Part shown: piece after piece, positions 35,307 to 45,565 of the stretch
Layout: every line of letters begins with the position of its first letter
Numbering within the stretch: the first letter of the stretch is position 1
DNA from: Vibrio sp. JC009
GTDB lineage: Bacteria > Pseudomonadota > Gammaproteobacteria > Enterobacterales > Vibrionaceae
Assembly (NCBI RefSeq): GCF_029016485.1
Contig: NZ_CP092106.1
Coordinates: forward strand, 372,001-436,000
Length of the DNA: 64,000 bases
Reading direction: 5' to 3'
The notes under the pieces: model-generated
Database searches by the model: none
Seen by the model: only the letters and a program-made list of their open reading frames with translations
Told to the model about the DNA's origin: nothing
Made by a program: the position numbers and the translations under genes

Positions 35307-36458
35307 TTACATAAAGCATTCGAGCAGGTCGTTTAGGAAGAGTTTTCCTTTTTCGGTGATCTGCCATTCAGTCTCACTCTCTGCCAGGTAACCTTTATCC
35401 AGTGCTTGATTGAGTTGCTCCTGAATGTCTTTAAGTGTTAATCCGGTTCTGTCTAAAAAATCCTGCTTCGGACAAGCTTCCATTAAGCGGAAGCGGTTCA
35501 TAAAGAACTCGAAAGGGCGGTCTTCTTTTTCTACCACGGTTTCTGTGTCCAGATAAGGCTTGAGCATGTTCAGATAGCCTCTGGGATGCTTAACCTTAGT
35601 TGTTCTTATGATTCTGCCGTCAGCAAAGCTCAGCTTGCCGTGAGAGCCGCAGCCGATGCCAAGGTAGTCACCAAAGCGCCAGTAGTTCAGGTTGTGCTGG
35701 CACTGGAATTCGGGCTTGCTGTAGCCGGAGATTTCGTATTGTACATAACCTGCTTCGGTGAGTTTTTTGTGTCCGGCATCGAAGATTTCCCACAGGTCGT
35801 CGTCATCCGGCAGTACCGGAGGTTTTGAATAGAACAGGGTGTTAGGTTCAATGGTTAACTGATACCAGGAGAGGTGAGGCGGATTAAGTTCTATCGCTTT
35901 CTCCAGGTCGCTCAGGGCCTGCTCTATGGATTGATCCGGCAAACCGTGCATCAGGTCCAGGTTAAAGCTTTTCAGGCCGATAGAGTGGGCCAGCTGCGCT
36001 GCATTAACGGCTTCATTCTGTCCGTGGATTCTTCCCAGGCGCTCCAGTTTTTCCTGCTCGAAGCTTTGAACGCCGATAGAGATACGGGTTACACCCTGTT
36101 TCTGGTACTGTGAAAAGCGTTCAGCCTCAATGGTACCTGGATTGGCTTCCATGGTGATTTCGATGTCTTCTTTGAAGGGAATTCTTTTACGAACTCCTTC
36201 AAGCAGGCGGCCGATCTCTTGCGGAGAAATCAGGCTGGGTGTACCACCACCGATAAAGATTGAATGCAGTTGTCTGCTATCACTCTCAAAAGCGTATTTT
36301 TCAATGTCTTTATCCAGATCCTCTAACAGAGCATCGATATACTGAGCTTCAGGGATTTCAGCTTTTAAGGCGTGAGAGTTGAAGTCGCAGTAGGGACATT
36401 TTTGTACACACCATGGAATATGTACATACAGGCTTAACGGTGGTGGTTTTAATATCAT
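35307..36458 (-). CDS. hemW: HemW, radical-SAM haem chaperone
   Basis: 383 residues. The cluster motif Cys17-x3-Cys21-x2-Cys24 followed by Asp-Phe, the short N-terminus and the FIGGGTPSL motif mark HemW rather than the oxygen-independent coproporphyrinogen oxidase HemN. It is thought to deliver haem to respiratory proteins. Its ATG shares one base with the rdgB stop codon, so translation is coupled. It is last of the six-gene run yggS-proC-yggT-yggU-rdgB-hemW. Confidence 0.95.
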   Translation of the reverse strand: MILKPPPLSLYVHIPWCVQKCPYCDFNSHALKAEIPEAQYIDALLEDLDKDIEKYAFESDSRQLHSIFIGGGTPSLISPQEIGRLLEGVRKRIPFKEDIEITMEANPGTIEAERFSQYQKQGVTRISIGVQSFEQEKLERLGRIHGQNEAVNAAQLAHSIGLKSFNLDLMHGLPDQSIEQALSDLEKAIELNPPHLSWYQLTIEPNTLFYSKPPVLPDDDDLWEIFDAGHKKLTEAGYVQYEISGYSKPEFQCQHNLNYWRFGDYLGIGCGSHGKLSFADGRIIRTTKVKHPRGYLNMLKPYLDTETVVEKEDRPFEFFMNRFRLMEACPKQDFLDRTGLTLKDIQEQLNQALDKGYLAESETEWQITEKGKLFLNDLLECFM

Positions 36459-37057
36459 TACTTCTGCTGCTTCTTCAGTTCTTCAAACAGTACTTTCAGT
36501 GCTTTGCCACGGTGAGAAAGCTGTTTTTTCTCAGCCGCTTCCAGCTCTGCCGATGCACAGCCCTTTTCCGGAACCCAGAATACAGGGTCATAACCAAAGC
36601 CGTTGCTGCCTTTGGATTCTGTCAGGATCTGTCCTTCCCATTTACCGTGGCAGACGATAGGTGTCGGATCGTTTTCATGACGCATCAGAACCAGTACGCA
36701 GTGAAAGCGTGCGCTTCTTTCCGCTTCCGGTACGCCGTCCATATCTTGCAGCAGCTTTTCCAGATTTTTCTGGTCAGTAGCGCCTTCACCGGAGTAACGT
36801 GCGGAGTAGATGCCCGGAGCACCTTTCAGGTAATCCACTTCAAGGCCGGAATCATCCGCGATAGCCGGAAGGCCGGTCTCTTTTGCTGCATGGCGGGCTT
36901 TAATAATGGCGTTTTCAATAAATGTGGTGCCGGTTTCTGCGACCTCTGATACGTTAAATTCGCTTTGAGCCAGAACTTCGAAGCCGAAGTCTGAAAGCAG
37001 ATCCGCCATTTCGCGAACCTTACCCTGATTGCCTGTTGCCAGAACGATTTTACTCAT
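36458..37057 (-). CDS. rdgB: XTP/dITP diphosphatase RdgB
   Basis: 199 residues. N-terminal [27 protein letters not shown], the [12 protein letters not shown] block and [11 protein letters not shown] are the Ham1/RdgB signatures. It removes non-canonical purine triphosphates (ITP, dITP, XTP) from the nucleotide pool. It overlaps hemW by one base. Confidence 0.97.
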   Translation of the reverse strand: MSKIVLATGNQGKVREMADLLSDFGFEVLAQSEFNVSEVAETGTTFIENAIIKARHAAKETGLPAIADDSGLEVDYLKGAPGIYSARYSGEGATDQKNLEKLLQDMDGVPEAERSARFHCVLVLMRHENDPTPIVCHGKWEGQILTESKGSNGFGYDPVFWVPEKGCASAELEAAEKKQLSHRGKALKVLFEELKKQQK

Positions 37058-37083
37058 GATGATTCTCTCTTACAGAAAAGCTC

Positions 37084-37371
37084 TCATAAGAGAGCTTCAA
37101 TTTCACTTGGTATTTGAGTGGGGGAACTGATCCGGACCTGCTTATGCCGCCCAAGCTCTCCCTTCTCTATATTTATTTGTCCCTTTGCCACCTTAAACTG
37201 TTTGCTTAGCACTTTAGTCAGGTGAGCATTGGCTTTTCCGTCCACCGGTGGTGCGGTAATCGCAATTTTCAGCTCGTCTCCGTGCAGGCCGACAATTTTG
37301 TCTCTGCTGGCTTTGGGCTGAATATAAAGGCGAAGCACTAAGTCTTCGCCTTCTTTCACTACTGCGGGCAT
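37084..37371 (-). CDS. yggU: YggU, DUF167 family protein
   Basis: 95 residues, a single DUF167 domain with [14 protein letters not shown] and [14 protein letters not shown], the two conserved blocks. The structure is known for E. coli YggU but the job is not. Its start overlaps the yggT stop by one base. Confidence 0.95.
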   Translation of the reverse strand: MPAVVKEGEDLVLRLYIQPKASRDKIVGLHGDELKIAITAPPVDGKANAHLTKVLSKQFKVAKGQINIEKGELGRHKQVRISSPTQIPSEIEALL

Positions 37372-37928
37372 TACAGCTGATACCAGATTGGACCGATTAG
37401 GTCAGCCATCAGGAAGTTAGCAAACTGCAGCGCGATAAACAGAACCAGTACGCTAAGATCCAGTCCACCCATTGCCGGGATAATGCGGCGGATAGGAGCA
37501 AGCATTGGCTCGGTTAGCTGGTGGAATACATACTCGATAGGGCTGCGGCCCTGGCTAACCCAGCTCATAATGGCGCGAATGATCAGTATCCAGAACAGCA
37601 GGCCACCGGCAGCTTTTACCAGCGACAGAAGCGCAAGAAACGGGAAGCTTGTGTCAAATGCCAGGCTGCCACCTGATACGATAAAGATCAGCGCGACAAA
37701 CTTCACCAGGCAAAGCAGGTAGGCAAACAGTACCGTTGCCAGATCGATACTGCCGATGGATGGAATGAATCTGCGCAGCGGGGCTACCACAGGCTGCGTA
37801 GCTTTCACTATAAACTGAGAGAACGGATTATAAAAATCTGCTCTGGCAGCCTGTAGCCAGATTCTTAACAGCACCACCATGATGTATAAATCGAACAGGG
37901 TGGAGATCAGAAAACTCATTGAATTCAT
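37371..37928 (-). CDS. yggT: YggT-family membrane protein
   Basis: 185 residues with two repeated YGGT units, each having a membrane helix followed by [23 protein letters not shown] (first, about 36-58) or its partner [21 protein letters not shown] (second). The family has been linked to osmotic shock tolerance and, in other phyla, to division or photosystem assembly. The first of two close ATG codons (37928) has AGG 7 bases upstream. Confidence 0.95.
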   Translation of the reverse strand: MNSMSFLISTLFDLYIMVVLLRIWLQAARADFYNPFSQFIVKATQPVVAPLRRFIPSIGSIDLATVLFAYLLCLVKFVALIFIVSGGSLAFDTSFPFLALLSLVKAAGGLLFWILIIRAIMSWVSQGRSPIEYVFHQLTEPMLAPIRRIIPAMGGLDLSVLVLFIALQFANFLMADLIGPIWYQL

Positions 37929-37946
37929 TATTAAACCTATCTGTAA

Positions 37947-38765
37947 TTAGAATAACTTTTCCATTTCTTCCGCTCTCAGAACAGCGGCTTGCATTGCTTT
38001 CGCTACGATATCAGTTAGCTGATTTTCGTTAAATACTCTTAGTGCCTCAGCTGTGGTTCCACCTTTTGAAGTTACCTGTTCTCTTAAAGTGGAAAGTTCT
38101 GTATCAGCATTGGCGATAACCATTTCAGCTGCTCCCAGCGCTGACTGTTGTACCAGTAGCCGGGCGGTCTCTTTATCAAAGCCCTGTGCGATGGCTTCAC
38201 TTTGCATCGCTTCCATAAACAGGAAGAAGTAGGCCGGAGCGCTACCCGCTGCTGCGATAACATTGTTGATTTCTGTTTCCCGTTCAACCCAGCATACTTT
38301 ACCAACGGCTGTCATTAACTCACCGGCAAAGTCTTTGTCCTGCTCAGTGACTGCAGGCGCTGCGTATAGGCCGCTCATTCCCTGACTGACAAGAGCTGGT
38401 GTGTTTGGCATTACGCGCACAAGGTTCAGTTCAGTTTCCAGCAGTTCATTCAGACGGGATGCAGAGATACCGGCTGCAATAGAAATAACCAGCTTGTCAG
38501 AAAAATCGATATCGGTCAGCCCGCCACACACAAGTTCCATCAGCTGTGGTTTTACGGCCAGAACTATCACATCGGCATCGGCTGCTGCGTCATGGTTGTC
38601 TTTTGCTGTATTCACGCCATACAGTTGTGTCAGCAGTTCTCTCTGCTCTTTGTTTGGGTCGGTTGCTGTAATATTTGATGCCTCATAACCGCTGGAAACC
38701 AGTCCTGCGATGATAGAGCGAGCCATATTACCGGCACCGATAAATGTGATTTTTCTGTTTTCCAT
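37947..38765 (-). CDS. proC: Pyrroline-5-carboxylate reductase
   Basis: 272 residues. N-terminal nucleotide fold FIGAGNMARSIIAGL, central VRVMPNTPALV and the C-terminal TSKGGTTAEALRVFNEN are classic ProC motifs. It makes proline from pyrroline-5-carboxylate using NAD(P)H. It lies 24 bases after yggS and 18 bases before yggT. Confidence 0.97.
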   Translation of the reverse strand: MENRKITFIGAGNMARSIIAGLVSSGYEASNITATDPNKEQRELLTQLYGVNTAKDNHDAAADADVIVLAVKPQLMELVCGGLTDIDFSDKLVISIAAGISASRLNELLETELNLVRVMPNTPALVSQGMSGLYAAPAVTEQDKDFAGELMTAVGKVCWVERETEINNVIAAAGSAPAYFFLFMEAMQSEAIAQGFDKETARLLVQQSALGAAEMVIANADTELSTLREQVTSKGGTTAEALRVFNENQLTDIVAKAMQAAVLRAEEMEKLF

Positions 38766-38789
38766 ATTCTTTTCTTCCTGAAGCTGCTG

Positions 38790-39500
38790 TTATTTTTTGT
38801 TTGAATAGTCTCTGGCACCAAAAATCGCGGTACCAATTCTTACCATAGTACTACCGGCTTCCACGGCGGCTTCCATATCGCCACTCATTCCCATTGATAA
38901 GGTGTCTAAACCTTCATACTTAGCAGCCAGTTTGTTTTTAAGGTCTGCCAGTTGAGTAAATGCGCTTAACTGAGACTGGTGGTCAGACACATTGGCCGGA
39001 ATAGACATCAACCCTTTTAAAGTGAGGTTTGGCAGAGCAGAAATCAACTCAGCCAGTGCAAAAACTTCCGCTTCTGTGGTGCCGGACTTACTCTCTTCGC
39101 CACTGGTGTTTACCTGAATCAGAACCTTTAGCGGTGGAAGGTTCGCCGGTCTCTGATCATTCAGACGTCTGGCAATTTTCTCACGGTCGATGGTGTGAAC
39201 CCAGTCGAAGTGCTCGGCGACCAGTTTCGTTTTGTTTGACTGTATCGGGCCGATAAAGTGCCACTCCAGTTGTTCACTGGCGTGGTTTTCAGTGAAGTAC
39301 TGAACTTTATCAACGCCTTCCTGAACATAGTTTTCACCAAATGCTCTCTGGCCTGCTGCTATCGCTTCTTCAATAGCTTCAACCGGCTTGGTCTTACTTA
39401 CCGCGAGAAGCTGTACAGAATCTTGTGGTCGGCCACATTTAATTTCTTCACTGCGGATTTGTGTGATGATCTGTTCTATATTTTGTTGAATACTAGACAT
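38790..39500 (-). CDS. yggS: YggS, PLP homeostasis protein
   Basis: 236 residues. The PLP-binding lysine lies in LLAVSKTKPVEAI (about residue 36), and WHFIGPIQSNKTK, LSMGMSGDMEAAV and VRIGTAIFGAR are all conserved. It buffers pyridoxal phosphate. It is the first gene of the minus-strand operon and is divergent from pilT with only 24 bases between start codons, so the two promoters overlap or lie inside the genes. Confidence 0.97.
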   Translation of the reverse strand: MSSIQQNIEQIITQIRSEEIKCGRPQDSVQLLAVSKTKPVEAIEEAIAAGQRAFGENYVQEGVDKVQYFTENHASEQLEWHFIGPIQSNKTKLVAEHFDWVHTIDREKIARRLNDQRPANLPPLKVLIQVNTSGEESKSGTTEAEVFALAELISALPNLTLKGLMSIPANVSDHQSQLSAFTQLADLKNKLAAKYEGLDTLSMGMSGDMEAAVEAGSTMVRIGTAIFGARDYSNKK

Positions 39501-39524
39501 AATTTATCTGATTAAGGAATTTTC

Positions 39525-40568
39525 ATGGATATCGCTGAGTTACTGCAATTTAGTGTAAAGCATAATGCTTCAGATCTACATCTTTCTGCAGGTGTTCCTC
39601 CAATGATAAGGATAGATGGTGATGTAAGAAAGCTTGGAATGCCGGCATTTTCTCATTCTGATGTTCACAGACTGGTTTTTGACATTATGAATGATGCGCA
39701 AAGAAGCGAATTTGAAGAAAAGCTGGAGACGGATTTTTCCTTTGAGTTGCCGGATGTGGGGCGCTTTAGGGTGAATGCCTTTAATCAGTCCAGAGGGTGT
39801 GCGGCTGTTTTTCGTACCATCCCGACAAGAATTCCGACACTGGATGAGCTTTCCGCTCCTGAGATTTTTTCTGAGATAGCAAACTATGAAAAAGGTCTGG
39901 TTCTGGTGACTGGCCCAACGGGCTCTGGTAAGTCTACGACGCTGGCGGCAATGGTTGACTATGTTAACCAGCACCATAATAAGCATATCCTGACCATTGA
40001 AGATCCGATTGAGTTTGTTCATCAGAATAATAAGTGTCTGATTAACCAGCGGGAAGTGCACAGGGATACCCATAGCTTTAAAGCGGCTCTGCGTTCTGCT
40101 TTACGTGAAGACCCGGATGTGATTCTGGTGGGTGAGCTTCGCGATCAGGAAACCATTAGTCTGGCATTAACAGCAGCGGAAACCGGGCATCTGGTATTTG
40201 GTACTCTGCACACCAGTTCTGCGGCTAAAACCATTGACCGTATTATTGATGTGTTCCCGGGCTCTGAGAAAAATATGGTTCGTTCAATGCTGTCTGAGTC
40301 GCTTCGCGCGGTTATTGCTCAGAAGCTGCTAAAGCGTGTTGGCGGGGGCAGGGTGGCCTGTCATGAGGTGATGATTGCTAACAACGCTATCCGTAACCTT
40401 ATCCGCGAAGATAAAGTAGCTCAGATGTTGTCTATTATTCAGACGGGGGCAGCTTCAGGTATGAAAACCATGGAGCAGAGTGCGAAGCAGCTTCTGGCGC
40501 GGGGAGAGGTTGAGCAGGAAGAAGTAAATAAGAAAATTGAGATAGTGCAAATGAGTTCTACTTTTTAA
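39525..40568 (+). CDS. pilT: Type IV pilus retraction ATPase PilT
   Basis: 347 residues. Walker A GPTGSGKST near residue 129, Asp box and the PilT-specific GELRDQETI, and the C-terminal motif region AIRNLIREDK are present. It depolymerises pili for twitching and DNA uptake. The RBS is AAGGA. It pairs with pilU, from which a palindromic element separates it. Confidence 0.97.
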   Translation: MDIAELLQFSVKHNASDLHLSAGVPPMIRIDGDVRKLGMPAFSHSDVHRLVFDIMNDAQRSEFEEKLETDFSFELPDVGRFRVNAFNQSRGCAAVFRTIPTRIPTLDELSAPEIFSEIANYEKGLVLVTGPTGSGKSTTLAAMVDYVNQHHNKHILTIEDPIEFVHQNNKCLINQREVHRDTHSFKAALRSALREDPDVILVGELRDQETISLALTAAETGHLVFGTLHTSSAAKTIDRIIDVFPGSEKNMVRSMLSESLRAVIAQKLLKRVGGGRVACHEVMIANNAIRNLIREDKVAQMLSIIQTGAASGMKTMEQSAKQLLARGEVEQEEVNKKIEIVQMSSTF

Positions 40569-40583
40569 GTAGGTTTCCGTGGG

Positions 40584-40689
40584 GGCGGCAGACAGGTATT
40601 GATAATCAGACACGCATAAATACATCCATGTAGCTCTGCTTTGCCATCCATGGCAAAGAAGGTCTGTTTATCAATACCTGTCTACCGCC
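40584..40689. repeat. 106-bp palindromic element between pilT and pilU
   Basis: Left arm 40584-40611 and right arm 40662-40689 are 28 bases each and inverted with two mismatches (GGCGG...CAGAC and GTCTG...CCGCC). A smaller perfect hairpin CTTTGCCAT/ATGGCAAAG sits in the right half. It looks like a non-autonomous mobile or REP-type element. It does not interrupt a gene. Confidence 0.85.
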
Positions 40690-40730
40690 TTGAACTCCGG
40701 AGTATTAAATTTTTTATAGAGGGAGCGGCA

Positions 40731-41837
40731 ATGCAGTTGGATCAGATTCTGGAATCGATGCTGGAAAACAAAGCATCGGATCTTTATATCACGGTGGATG
40801 CACCCTGTTTGTTGCGGGTGCATGGTGAGCTTACCGGCGTAGGTGAAAAACTGAATGAAGAGGGCGTGTTTCAGTTTCTTGATACTATTATGGATGAGCA
40901 GCGTAAGCAGGATTATCTGGCGAGTAAGGAGGCCAACTTTGCCATTGTCAGAAATAGTGGCCGTTTCCGTGTCAGTGCTTTTTTTCAGAGGGAGTTGCCG
41001 GGGGCCGTTATCCGCCGGATTGAAACTGTGATTCCGACCTTTGAAGAGCTGAAGCTTCCCGAAGTACTGAAAGAGCTGGCAACAGCTAAACGCGGCCTGG
41101 TGCTGGTGGTAGGGGCGACGGGTTCCGGTAAATCAACTACCATGGCGGCAATGACGGGATACAGAAATGATAACCGGTCAGGTCATATTCTTACCGTGGA
41201 AGATCCCATTGAGTTTGTCCACGAACATAAGAAGTGTCTGGTGACACAAAGGGAAGTGGGATTAGATACGGAGAGCTTTGAAGTGGCGCTGAAAAACTCC
41301 CTTCGTCAGGCTCCGGATATGATTCTGATTGGTGAGATCCGTAGCCGTGAAACAATGGAGTTTGCCATGAACTTTGCGGAAACCGGGCATCTGTGTATGG
41401 CGACTTTGCACGCCAATAATGCCAATCAGGCGCTGGAGCGAATTCTTAACCTTGTTCCGAAAGAGGGTAGGGATCAGTTTTTGTTTGATCTTTCCAATAA
41501 TCTGAAGGGCGTAATAGCGCAGCAGTTGATCAAAGACAAAAACGGCAATGCCCGCCATGGCTGCTTTGAGTTATTGCTAAATACCCCAAGGATCGCCGAT
41601 TTGATCCGGCGAGGCGATCTGCATGAGCTGAAAGCGACCATGGCAAGATCAACCGAAAGCGGTATGAAGACTTTTGATCAGTCTCTTTATGAATTGGTGA
41701 TCGAGGATAAGATCGCTGAAGATGATGCTCTGCACAGCGCAGATTCTGCCAATGATCTGAGAATGATGCTAAAAGCGAAGCGCGGTGGCAATTTTGGTTC
41801 TGGCGCTATGGATGGGGTTAGTATTGATATGGAGTGA
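40731..41837 (+). CDS. pilU: PilU, PilT-dependent retraction ATPase
   Basis: 368 residues from ATG 40731, behind GGGAG 6 bases away; an ATG at 40641 lies in the palindromic element. Walker A GATGSGKST near residue 128, GEIRSRETMEFAMNFAETGH and the longer acidic C-terminus distinguish it from PilT. PilU supports PilT in strong retraction. A hairpin GAGTAGCT/AGCTACTC at 41841-41859 follows at the junction with convergent ruvX. Confidence 0.96.
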   Translation: MQLDQILESMLENKASDLYITVDAPCLLRVHGELTGVGEKLNEEGVFQFLDTIMDEQRKQDYLASKEANFAIVRNSGRFRVSAFFQRELPGAVIRRIETVIPTFEELKLPEVLKELATAKRGLVLVVGATGSGKSTTMAAMTGYRNDNRSGHILTVEDPIEFVHEHKKCLVTQREVGLDTESFEVALKNSLRQAPDMILIGEIRSRETMEFAMNFAETGHLCMATLHANNANQALERILNLVPKEGRDQFLFDLSNNLKGVIAQQLIKDKNGNARHGCFELLLNTPRIADLIRRGDLHELKATMARSTESGMKTFDQSLYELVIEDKIAEDDALHSADSANDLRMMLKAKRGGNFGSGAMDGVSIDME

Positions 41838-41853
41838 GAAGAGTAGCTGATAG

Positions 41854-42282
41854 CTACTCCCCCCACTGCGCCTCAAACCAGCTCTCAAGAATCACTACCG
41901 CCGACTGACAGTCCACATTCCCTTTACTTAAAGCTTTATAGCCACCCATATCAAACAACTCTGAACGTGCTTCTGCGGTAGAAAGACGTTCATCATGCAG
42001 CTCTACGGGAAGGCCAAACCTGCCGTGCAGGCGGTTTGCGAATTTCTTAGCTCTTGGAGTAATGGTTTCCAGATCTTTTCCATAAAGATCCGTTGGCAGG
42101 CCAACCACTATAAGGTCCGGTTGCCACTCTTTGATCTGTTTTTCAATATCATCCCAGTTAGGGATGCCATCATTAGCTTTAAATGCTTTCAAAGGGGAAG
42201 CAGTACCGGTAATTTCCTGGCCAATGGCGCTGCCGATGCTTTTGGTGCCGTAGTCGAAGGACATGATTGTTTTTGAGGACAT
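41854..42282 (-). CDS. ruvX: RuvX/YqgF, pre-16S rRNA nuclease
   Basis: 142 residues. RNase-H-like fold with [14 protein letters not shown] (catalytic Asp), [23 protein letters not shown] and the last acidic D in [10 protein letters not shown]. It trims the 5' end of 16S precursor and is usually essential. It is the last gene of the endA-rsmE-gshB-yqgE-ruvX run, but here a repeat separates it from yqgE. Confidence 0.95.
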   Translation of the reverse strand: MSSKTIMSFDYGTKSIGSAIGQEITGTASPLKAFKANDGIPNWDDIEKQIKEWQPDLIVVGLPTDLYGKDLETITPRAKKFANRLHGRFGLPVELHDERLSTAEARSELFDMGGYKALSKGNVDCQSAVVILESWFEAQWGE

Positions 42283-42311
42283 TTTATTATATTCGCTTAG
42301 TTGTTTAATCT

Positions 42312-42394
42312 TGGGCTATGGGGCTATGGGGCTATGGGGCTATGGGGCGGCTTGTACCCTATCACCCCATCACCCTTAAGGGCAAAGCCTGTCC
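42312..42394. repeat. CTATGGGG tandem array and palindrome between yqgE and ruvX
   Basis: Four CTATGGGG units (42316-42347), then CACCCCATCACCC and CCCTATAGCC, which are inverted to the array. It is inside the yqgE-ruvX transcript. Confidence 0.8.
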
Positions 42395-42404
42395 CTATAG
42401 CCTT

Positions 42405-42968
42405 TTACGCATGCCCCGCATCCGCAGACAGTTGCGCTGCATCAATCCCCAGCATCTTAACCGCCCGGTTCCATCTGTCCTGAACCGGAGTGTCAAAGAT
42501 AACACTTGGGTCGGCTTCTACAGTCAGCCAGGAGTTTTCAGCCAGCTCATGTTCCAGCTGACCAGCTGTCCAGCCTGAGTAACCCAGAGCGACAATATAG
42601 TCTTTGGGTTCAGCTTCTGTGCCCAGAACGCCAAGGATATCTTTTGAAGTGGTTACGGAAAGGTCATCCGTCATCTGGATGCTTGAGTGATATTTATCCT
42701 TTGGCCTATGGAGTATAAATCCACGGTCTTCAGATACCGGACCACCACTGAGAACCTGCTGGCTCAAGCTCTGTGGGTTAACCTGAGGCTGGTCTGGCTC
42801 AACTTCCACCTGTTGGAGCATTCCGCCCACAGTAATGTCGATAGGGGCATTTACCACGATTCCCATTGCCCCTTCGTCAGTGTGCTCACAAATGTAGATA
42901 ACCGACCGTTGAAAAAACGGGTCTTGCATCCCTGGCATCGCCACGAGGAAGTGATTTGCTAAATTCAT
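42405..42968 (-). CDS. yqgE: YqgE/AlgH family protein
   Basis: 187 residues from ATG 42968, with AGGAGAG upstream (a start 18 bases earlier lacks one). [35 protein letters not shown] and the [11 protein letters not shown] motif are family hallmarks (UPF0301). Its function is not settled; it always travels with gshB and ruvX. It is 41 bases from gshB. Confidence 0.95.
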   Translation of the reverse strand: MNLANHFLVAMPGMQDPFFQRSVIYICEHTDEGAMGIVVNAPIDITVGGMLQQVEVEPDQPQVNPQSLSQQVLSGGPVSEDRGFILHRPKDKYHSSIQMTDDLSVTTSKDILGVLGTEAEPKDYIVALGYSGWTAGQLEHELAENSWLTVEADPSVIFDTPVQDRWNRAVKMLGIDAAQLSADAGHA

Positions 42969-43009
42969 GTTATCTCTCCTGCACAAATATGAATGACGGA
43001 TGCCTGTTT

Positions 43010-43957
43010 TTATTTGTTTACTCTTTTTTCGATTGCATCCATTAGCTTACCCGTTATAGAAATATCAAACGCTGCTTCTATCTCACGGATACAGGTAGGG
43101 CTGGTTACATTTATTTCTGTTAATTTGTCACCGATAACATCCAAGCCAACGAAGATTAGCCCCTTTTCTTTAAGTGTAGGCGCAACTGCGCGTGCAATGT
43201 TGAGATCCGTTTCACTTAATGGTCTTGGCTCACCTGTGCCGCCTGCTGCCAGGTTGCCTCTTGTTTCGCCTTTGGCCGGAATTCGGGCCAGGCTGTAAGG
43301 CATTGGCTCTCCGTCAACGACCAGAATTCGCTTGTCACCGTTGCTGATATCCGGAACAAATGTCTGGGCCATGGCGTAGTATTCGCCGTGGTTGGTCAGT
43401 GCTTCGATGATCACCGACATATTAGGGTCGCCCTGCTTAACCCGGAATATTGACGCTCCGCCCATTCCGTCCAGAGGCTTAAGAATGATATCGCCATGCT
43501 CTTGCTGAAATTCGCGGATTCGTTTTGCTTTGCGGGTCACAATGGTGGTTGGTGTCAGTTCCGGGAACCAGGCTGTAAACAGCTTTTCATTGCAGTCACG
43601 CAGACTCTGAGGCTTGTTTACGATAAGAGTGCCTTTTTCTTCTGCACGTTCAAGGATATAGGTGGCGTAAATGTATTCCGTATCAAACGGTGGATCTTTA
43701 CGCATAAGCACTGCATCCAACTCTGACAGTTCGATGGTTTGCTCAGATTTAAATTCATACCAGCCGTTTGGATCTTCTTTAAGCTCTACGATCCTGGTGT
43801 CTGCCATGGCAACGCCTTGCTCAAGGCTAAGATCCTGCATTTCCATATAGTGGATTTCATAACCACGCTTTTGCGCTTCAAGCAGCATGGCGAAACTTGA
43901 ATCTTTTTTGATGTTAATGGATGAAATCGGATCCATTACTATGCCGAGTTTAATCAT
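43010..43957 (-). CDS. gshB: Glutathione synthetase
   Basis: 315 residues from ATG 43957, which has GGGAGAAAG ahead; the track start 27 bases further upstream is inside rsmE. N-terminal [20 protein letters not shown], then the ATP-grasp domain with [12 protein letters not shown] and the C-terminal [14 protein letters not shown]. It joins gamma-glutamylcysteine and glycine. It starts 13 bases after rsmE. Confidence 0.97.
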   Translation of the reverse strand: MIKLGIVMDPISSINIKKDSSFAMLLEAQKRGYEIHYMEMQDLSLEQGVAMADTRIVELKEDPNGWYEFKSEQTIELSELDAVLMRKDPPFDTEYIYATYILERAEEKGTLIVNKPQSLRDCNEKLFTAWFPELTPTTIVTRKAKRIREFQQEHGDIILKPLDGMGGASIFRVKQGDPNMSVIIEALTNHGEYYAMAQTFVPDISNGDKRILVVDGEPMPYSLARIPAKGETRGNLAAGGTGEPRPLSETDLNIARAVAPTLKEKGLIFVGLDVIGDKLTEINVTSPTCIREIEAAFDISITGKLMDAIEKRVNK

Positions 43958-43970
43958 TTCTTTCTCCCGA

Positions 43971-44702
43971 TTAACCAAGATCACCGAAGCGAACTTGTAA
44001 TGCTGTAATTGCGGTTAGCGCGGCTGTTTCTGTTCTCAGAACCCGTGGACCTAACAGGGTTTCTTCAAATTTATATTCTTCGGTCATGGCGATTTCATCT
44101 GCCGATAATCCGCCTTCCGGGCCGATAAGCAGGCGAACCTTGCTGATTGGCTCTGGCAGAGTATTAATGGAGTACTTTGCTCTCGGGTGCAGGTTTAGCT
44201 TTAAGGCGTCATCCTGCTCGGCGCACCAGTCTTCCAGTTTCATCAGTGGACGTACTACCGGAACCCGGTTTCTGCCGCACTGTTCACAGGCTGAAACCGC
44301 AATTTTTTGCCACTGAGCCAGTTTTTTCTCAAAACGTTTAGGGTCGAGTTTTACACCGCAACGTTCAGAGATAAGCGGGGTAATGGTGTTTACGCCCAGC
44401 TCCACGGATTTTTGAATCGTGAATTCCATTTTTTCTCCGCGGGATACCACCTGACCAAGATGGATATCCAGAGGAGATTCAGAGCTTCGCTCCACTCTTT
44501 CCTTTATTTCAACCTGAACACTTTTCTTACCAACTTCTGAAATCACTGCCGGAAATTCTGCATTGCTTCCGTCAAACAGCAGCACTTCCTGACCAGTTTT
44601 CATTCTCAGTACCCGGCCTATATGTCCGGCGGCATCGTCACTGAGAGCCAGTAAACCAAGTTGAGTGATGGGTTCGGGGTGGTAAATTCGTGGGATTCGC
44701 AT
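43971..44702 (-). CDS. rsmE: 16S rRNA m3U1498 methyltransferase RsmE
   Basis: 243 residues from ATG 44702 ([12 protein letters not shown]), with AGGAAG about 10 bases ahead. SPOUT-fold knot with [14 protein letters not shown] and [16 protein letters not shown] at the C-terminus, which forms the SAM-binding knot. It methylates U1498 in helix 44 of 16S rRNA. It lies between endA and gshB as in E. coli. Confidence 0.96.
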   Translation of the reverse strand: MRIPRIYHPEPITQLGLLALSDDAAGHIGRVLRMKTGQEVLLFDGSNAEFPAVISEVGKKSVQVEIKERVERSSESPLDIHLGQVVSRGEKMEFTIQKSVELGVNTITPLISERCGVKLDPKRFEKKLAQWQKIAVSACEQCGRNRVPVVRPLMKLEDWCAEQDDALKLNLHPRAKYSINTLPEPISKVRLLIGPEGGLSADEIAMTEEYKFEETLLGPRVLRTETAALTAITALQVRFGDLG

Positions 44703-44792
44703 TGAAGCCGCTTCCTGAATAAAAATGGACAACTTTCCATAACATGGATGCGGCTGGGGGAAAAAACAAGGGCAGTACCGAATGCTGTCGTA

Positions 44793-45488
44793 TTATTCGC
44801 ACTGCTTAACAACAAACGGGTTGTGATTGCCCTGTATTTTACTGATTCTTCTGTCCCGCTCGCATTCCCATTCATTCACAGGGTAGGTTTTATTCCAGGC
44901 ATTCATCAGGTTAGTCTGCTGTTTTGACAGCGTAAAACCATACTCCTGCGACATATAAAGATAGGCTCTGGCAACGGCACCACGTGCTCTTTCCGGCGGC
45001 ATGGCTTTGCGCTGTTTGAAGTTGACCTGCATTTCGCACGCGCCATAGGTTACGCCGTCCAGGCCATTCCACTGGCTGAAGTTGTAGTTTGAGCGGTCGC
45101 CGTTTACTTCACCAATTGCCGGGGTGAGGTTATGAAGGTCAGCTTCCATCAGACGAAACTGAGAGTCGTTTTTACTGCAGTTCTTCCTGCCGCCATTCTG
45201 CCAGCACTGGCGCTGGTGGCCAAACTGCCAGGCCGGAACCACATGTTCCCATTCGATACGACTGGCTCTTCTTTCCTGTTTGCGGACCTGATAGCCGCAC
45301 TCTTCCAACTGAGGAATCCCTTTTCTTCCCTGCCACTCGATATCGCAGCCGCAGTAAAAGCTGACAGGGTGGTCCTGATAGATTTTAACCGCGATTTTCT
45401 TTGCTTTAGAAAACGACGAAGGGGGCGCAGAGAACGCAACAGCAGGAACTAGTGCGACAGAAAGTATGAGTAAATGTGATTTGAGCAT
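44793..45488 (-). CDS. endA: Endonuclease I (periplasmic)
   Basis: 231 residues with signal [21 protein letters not shown]. The beta-beta-alpha metal nuclease core has [14 protein letters not shown] (catalytic His) and [10 protein letters not shown], plus about eight cysteines for disulfides. It cuts double-stranded DNA in the periplasm; the Vibrio homologues (Dns) limit natural transformation. It is first in the endA-rsmE-gshB-yqgE-ruvX run. Confidence 0.96.
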   Translation of the reverse strand: MLKSHLLILSVALVPAVAFSAPPSSFSKAKKIAVKIYQDHPVSFYCGCDIEWQGRKGIPQLEECGYQVRKQERRASRIEWEHVVPAWQFGHQRQCWQNGGRKNCSKNDSQFRLMEADLHNLTPAIGEVNGDRSNYNFSQWNGLDGVTYGACEMQVNFKQRKAMPPERARGAVARAYLYMSQEYGFTLSKQQTNLMNAWNKTYPVNEWECERDRRISKIQGNHNPFVVKQCE

Positions 45489-45565
45489 ATAAAGGACTGA
45501 AGTTAAGTATTATTTTATTCAGTCTAACACTCATTTGTCGTATTGGTATGTGGTTCTGATTGATT

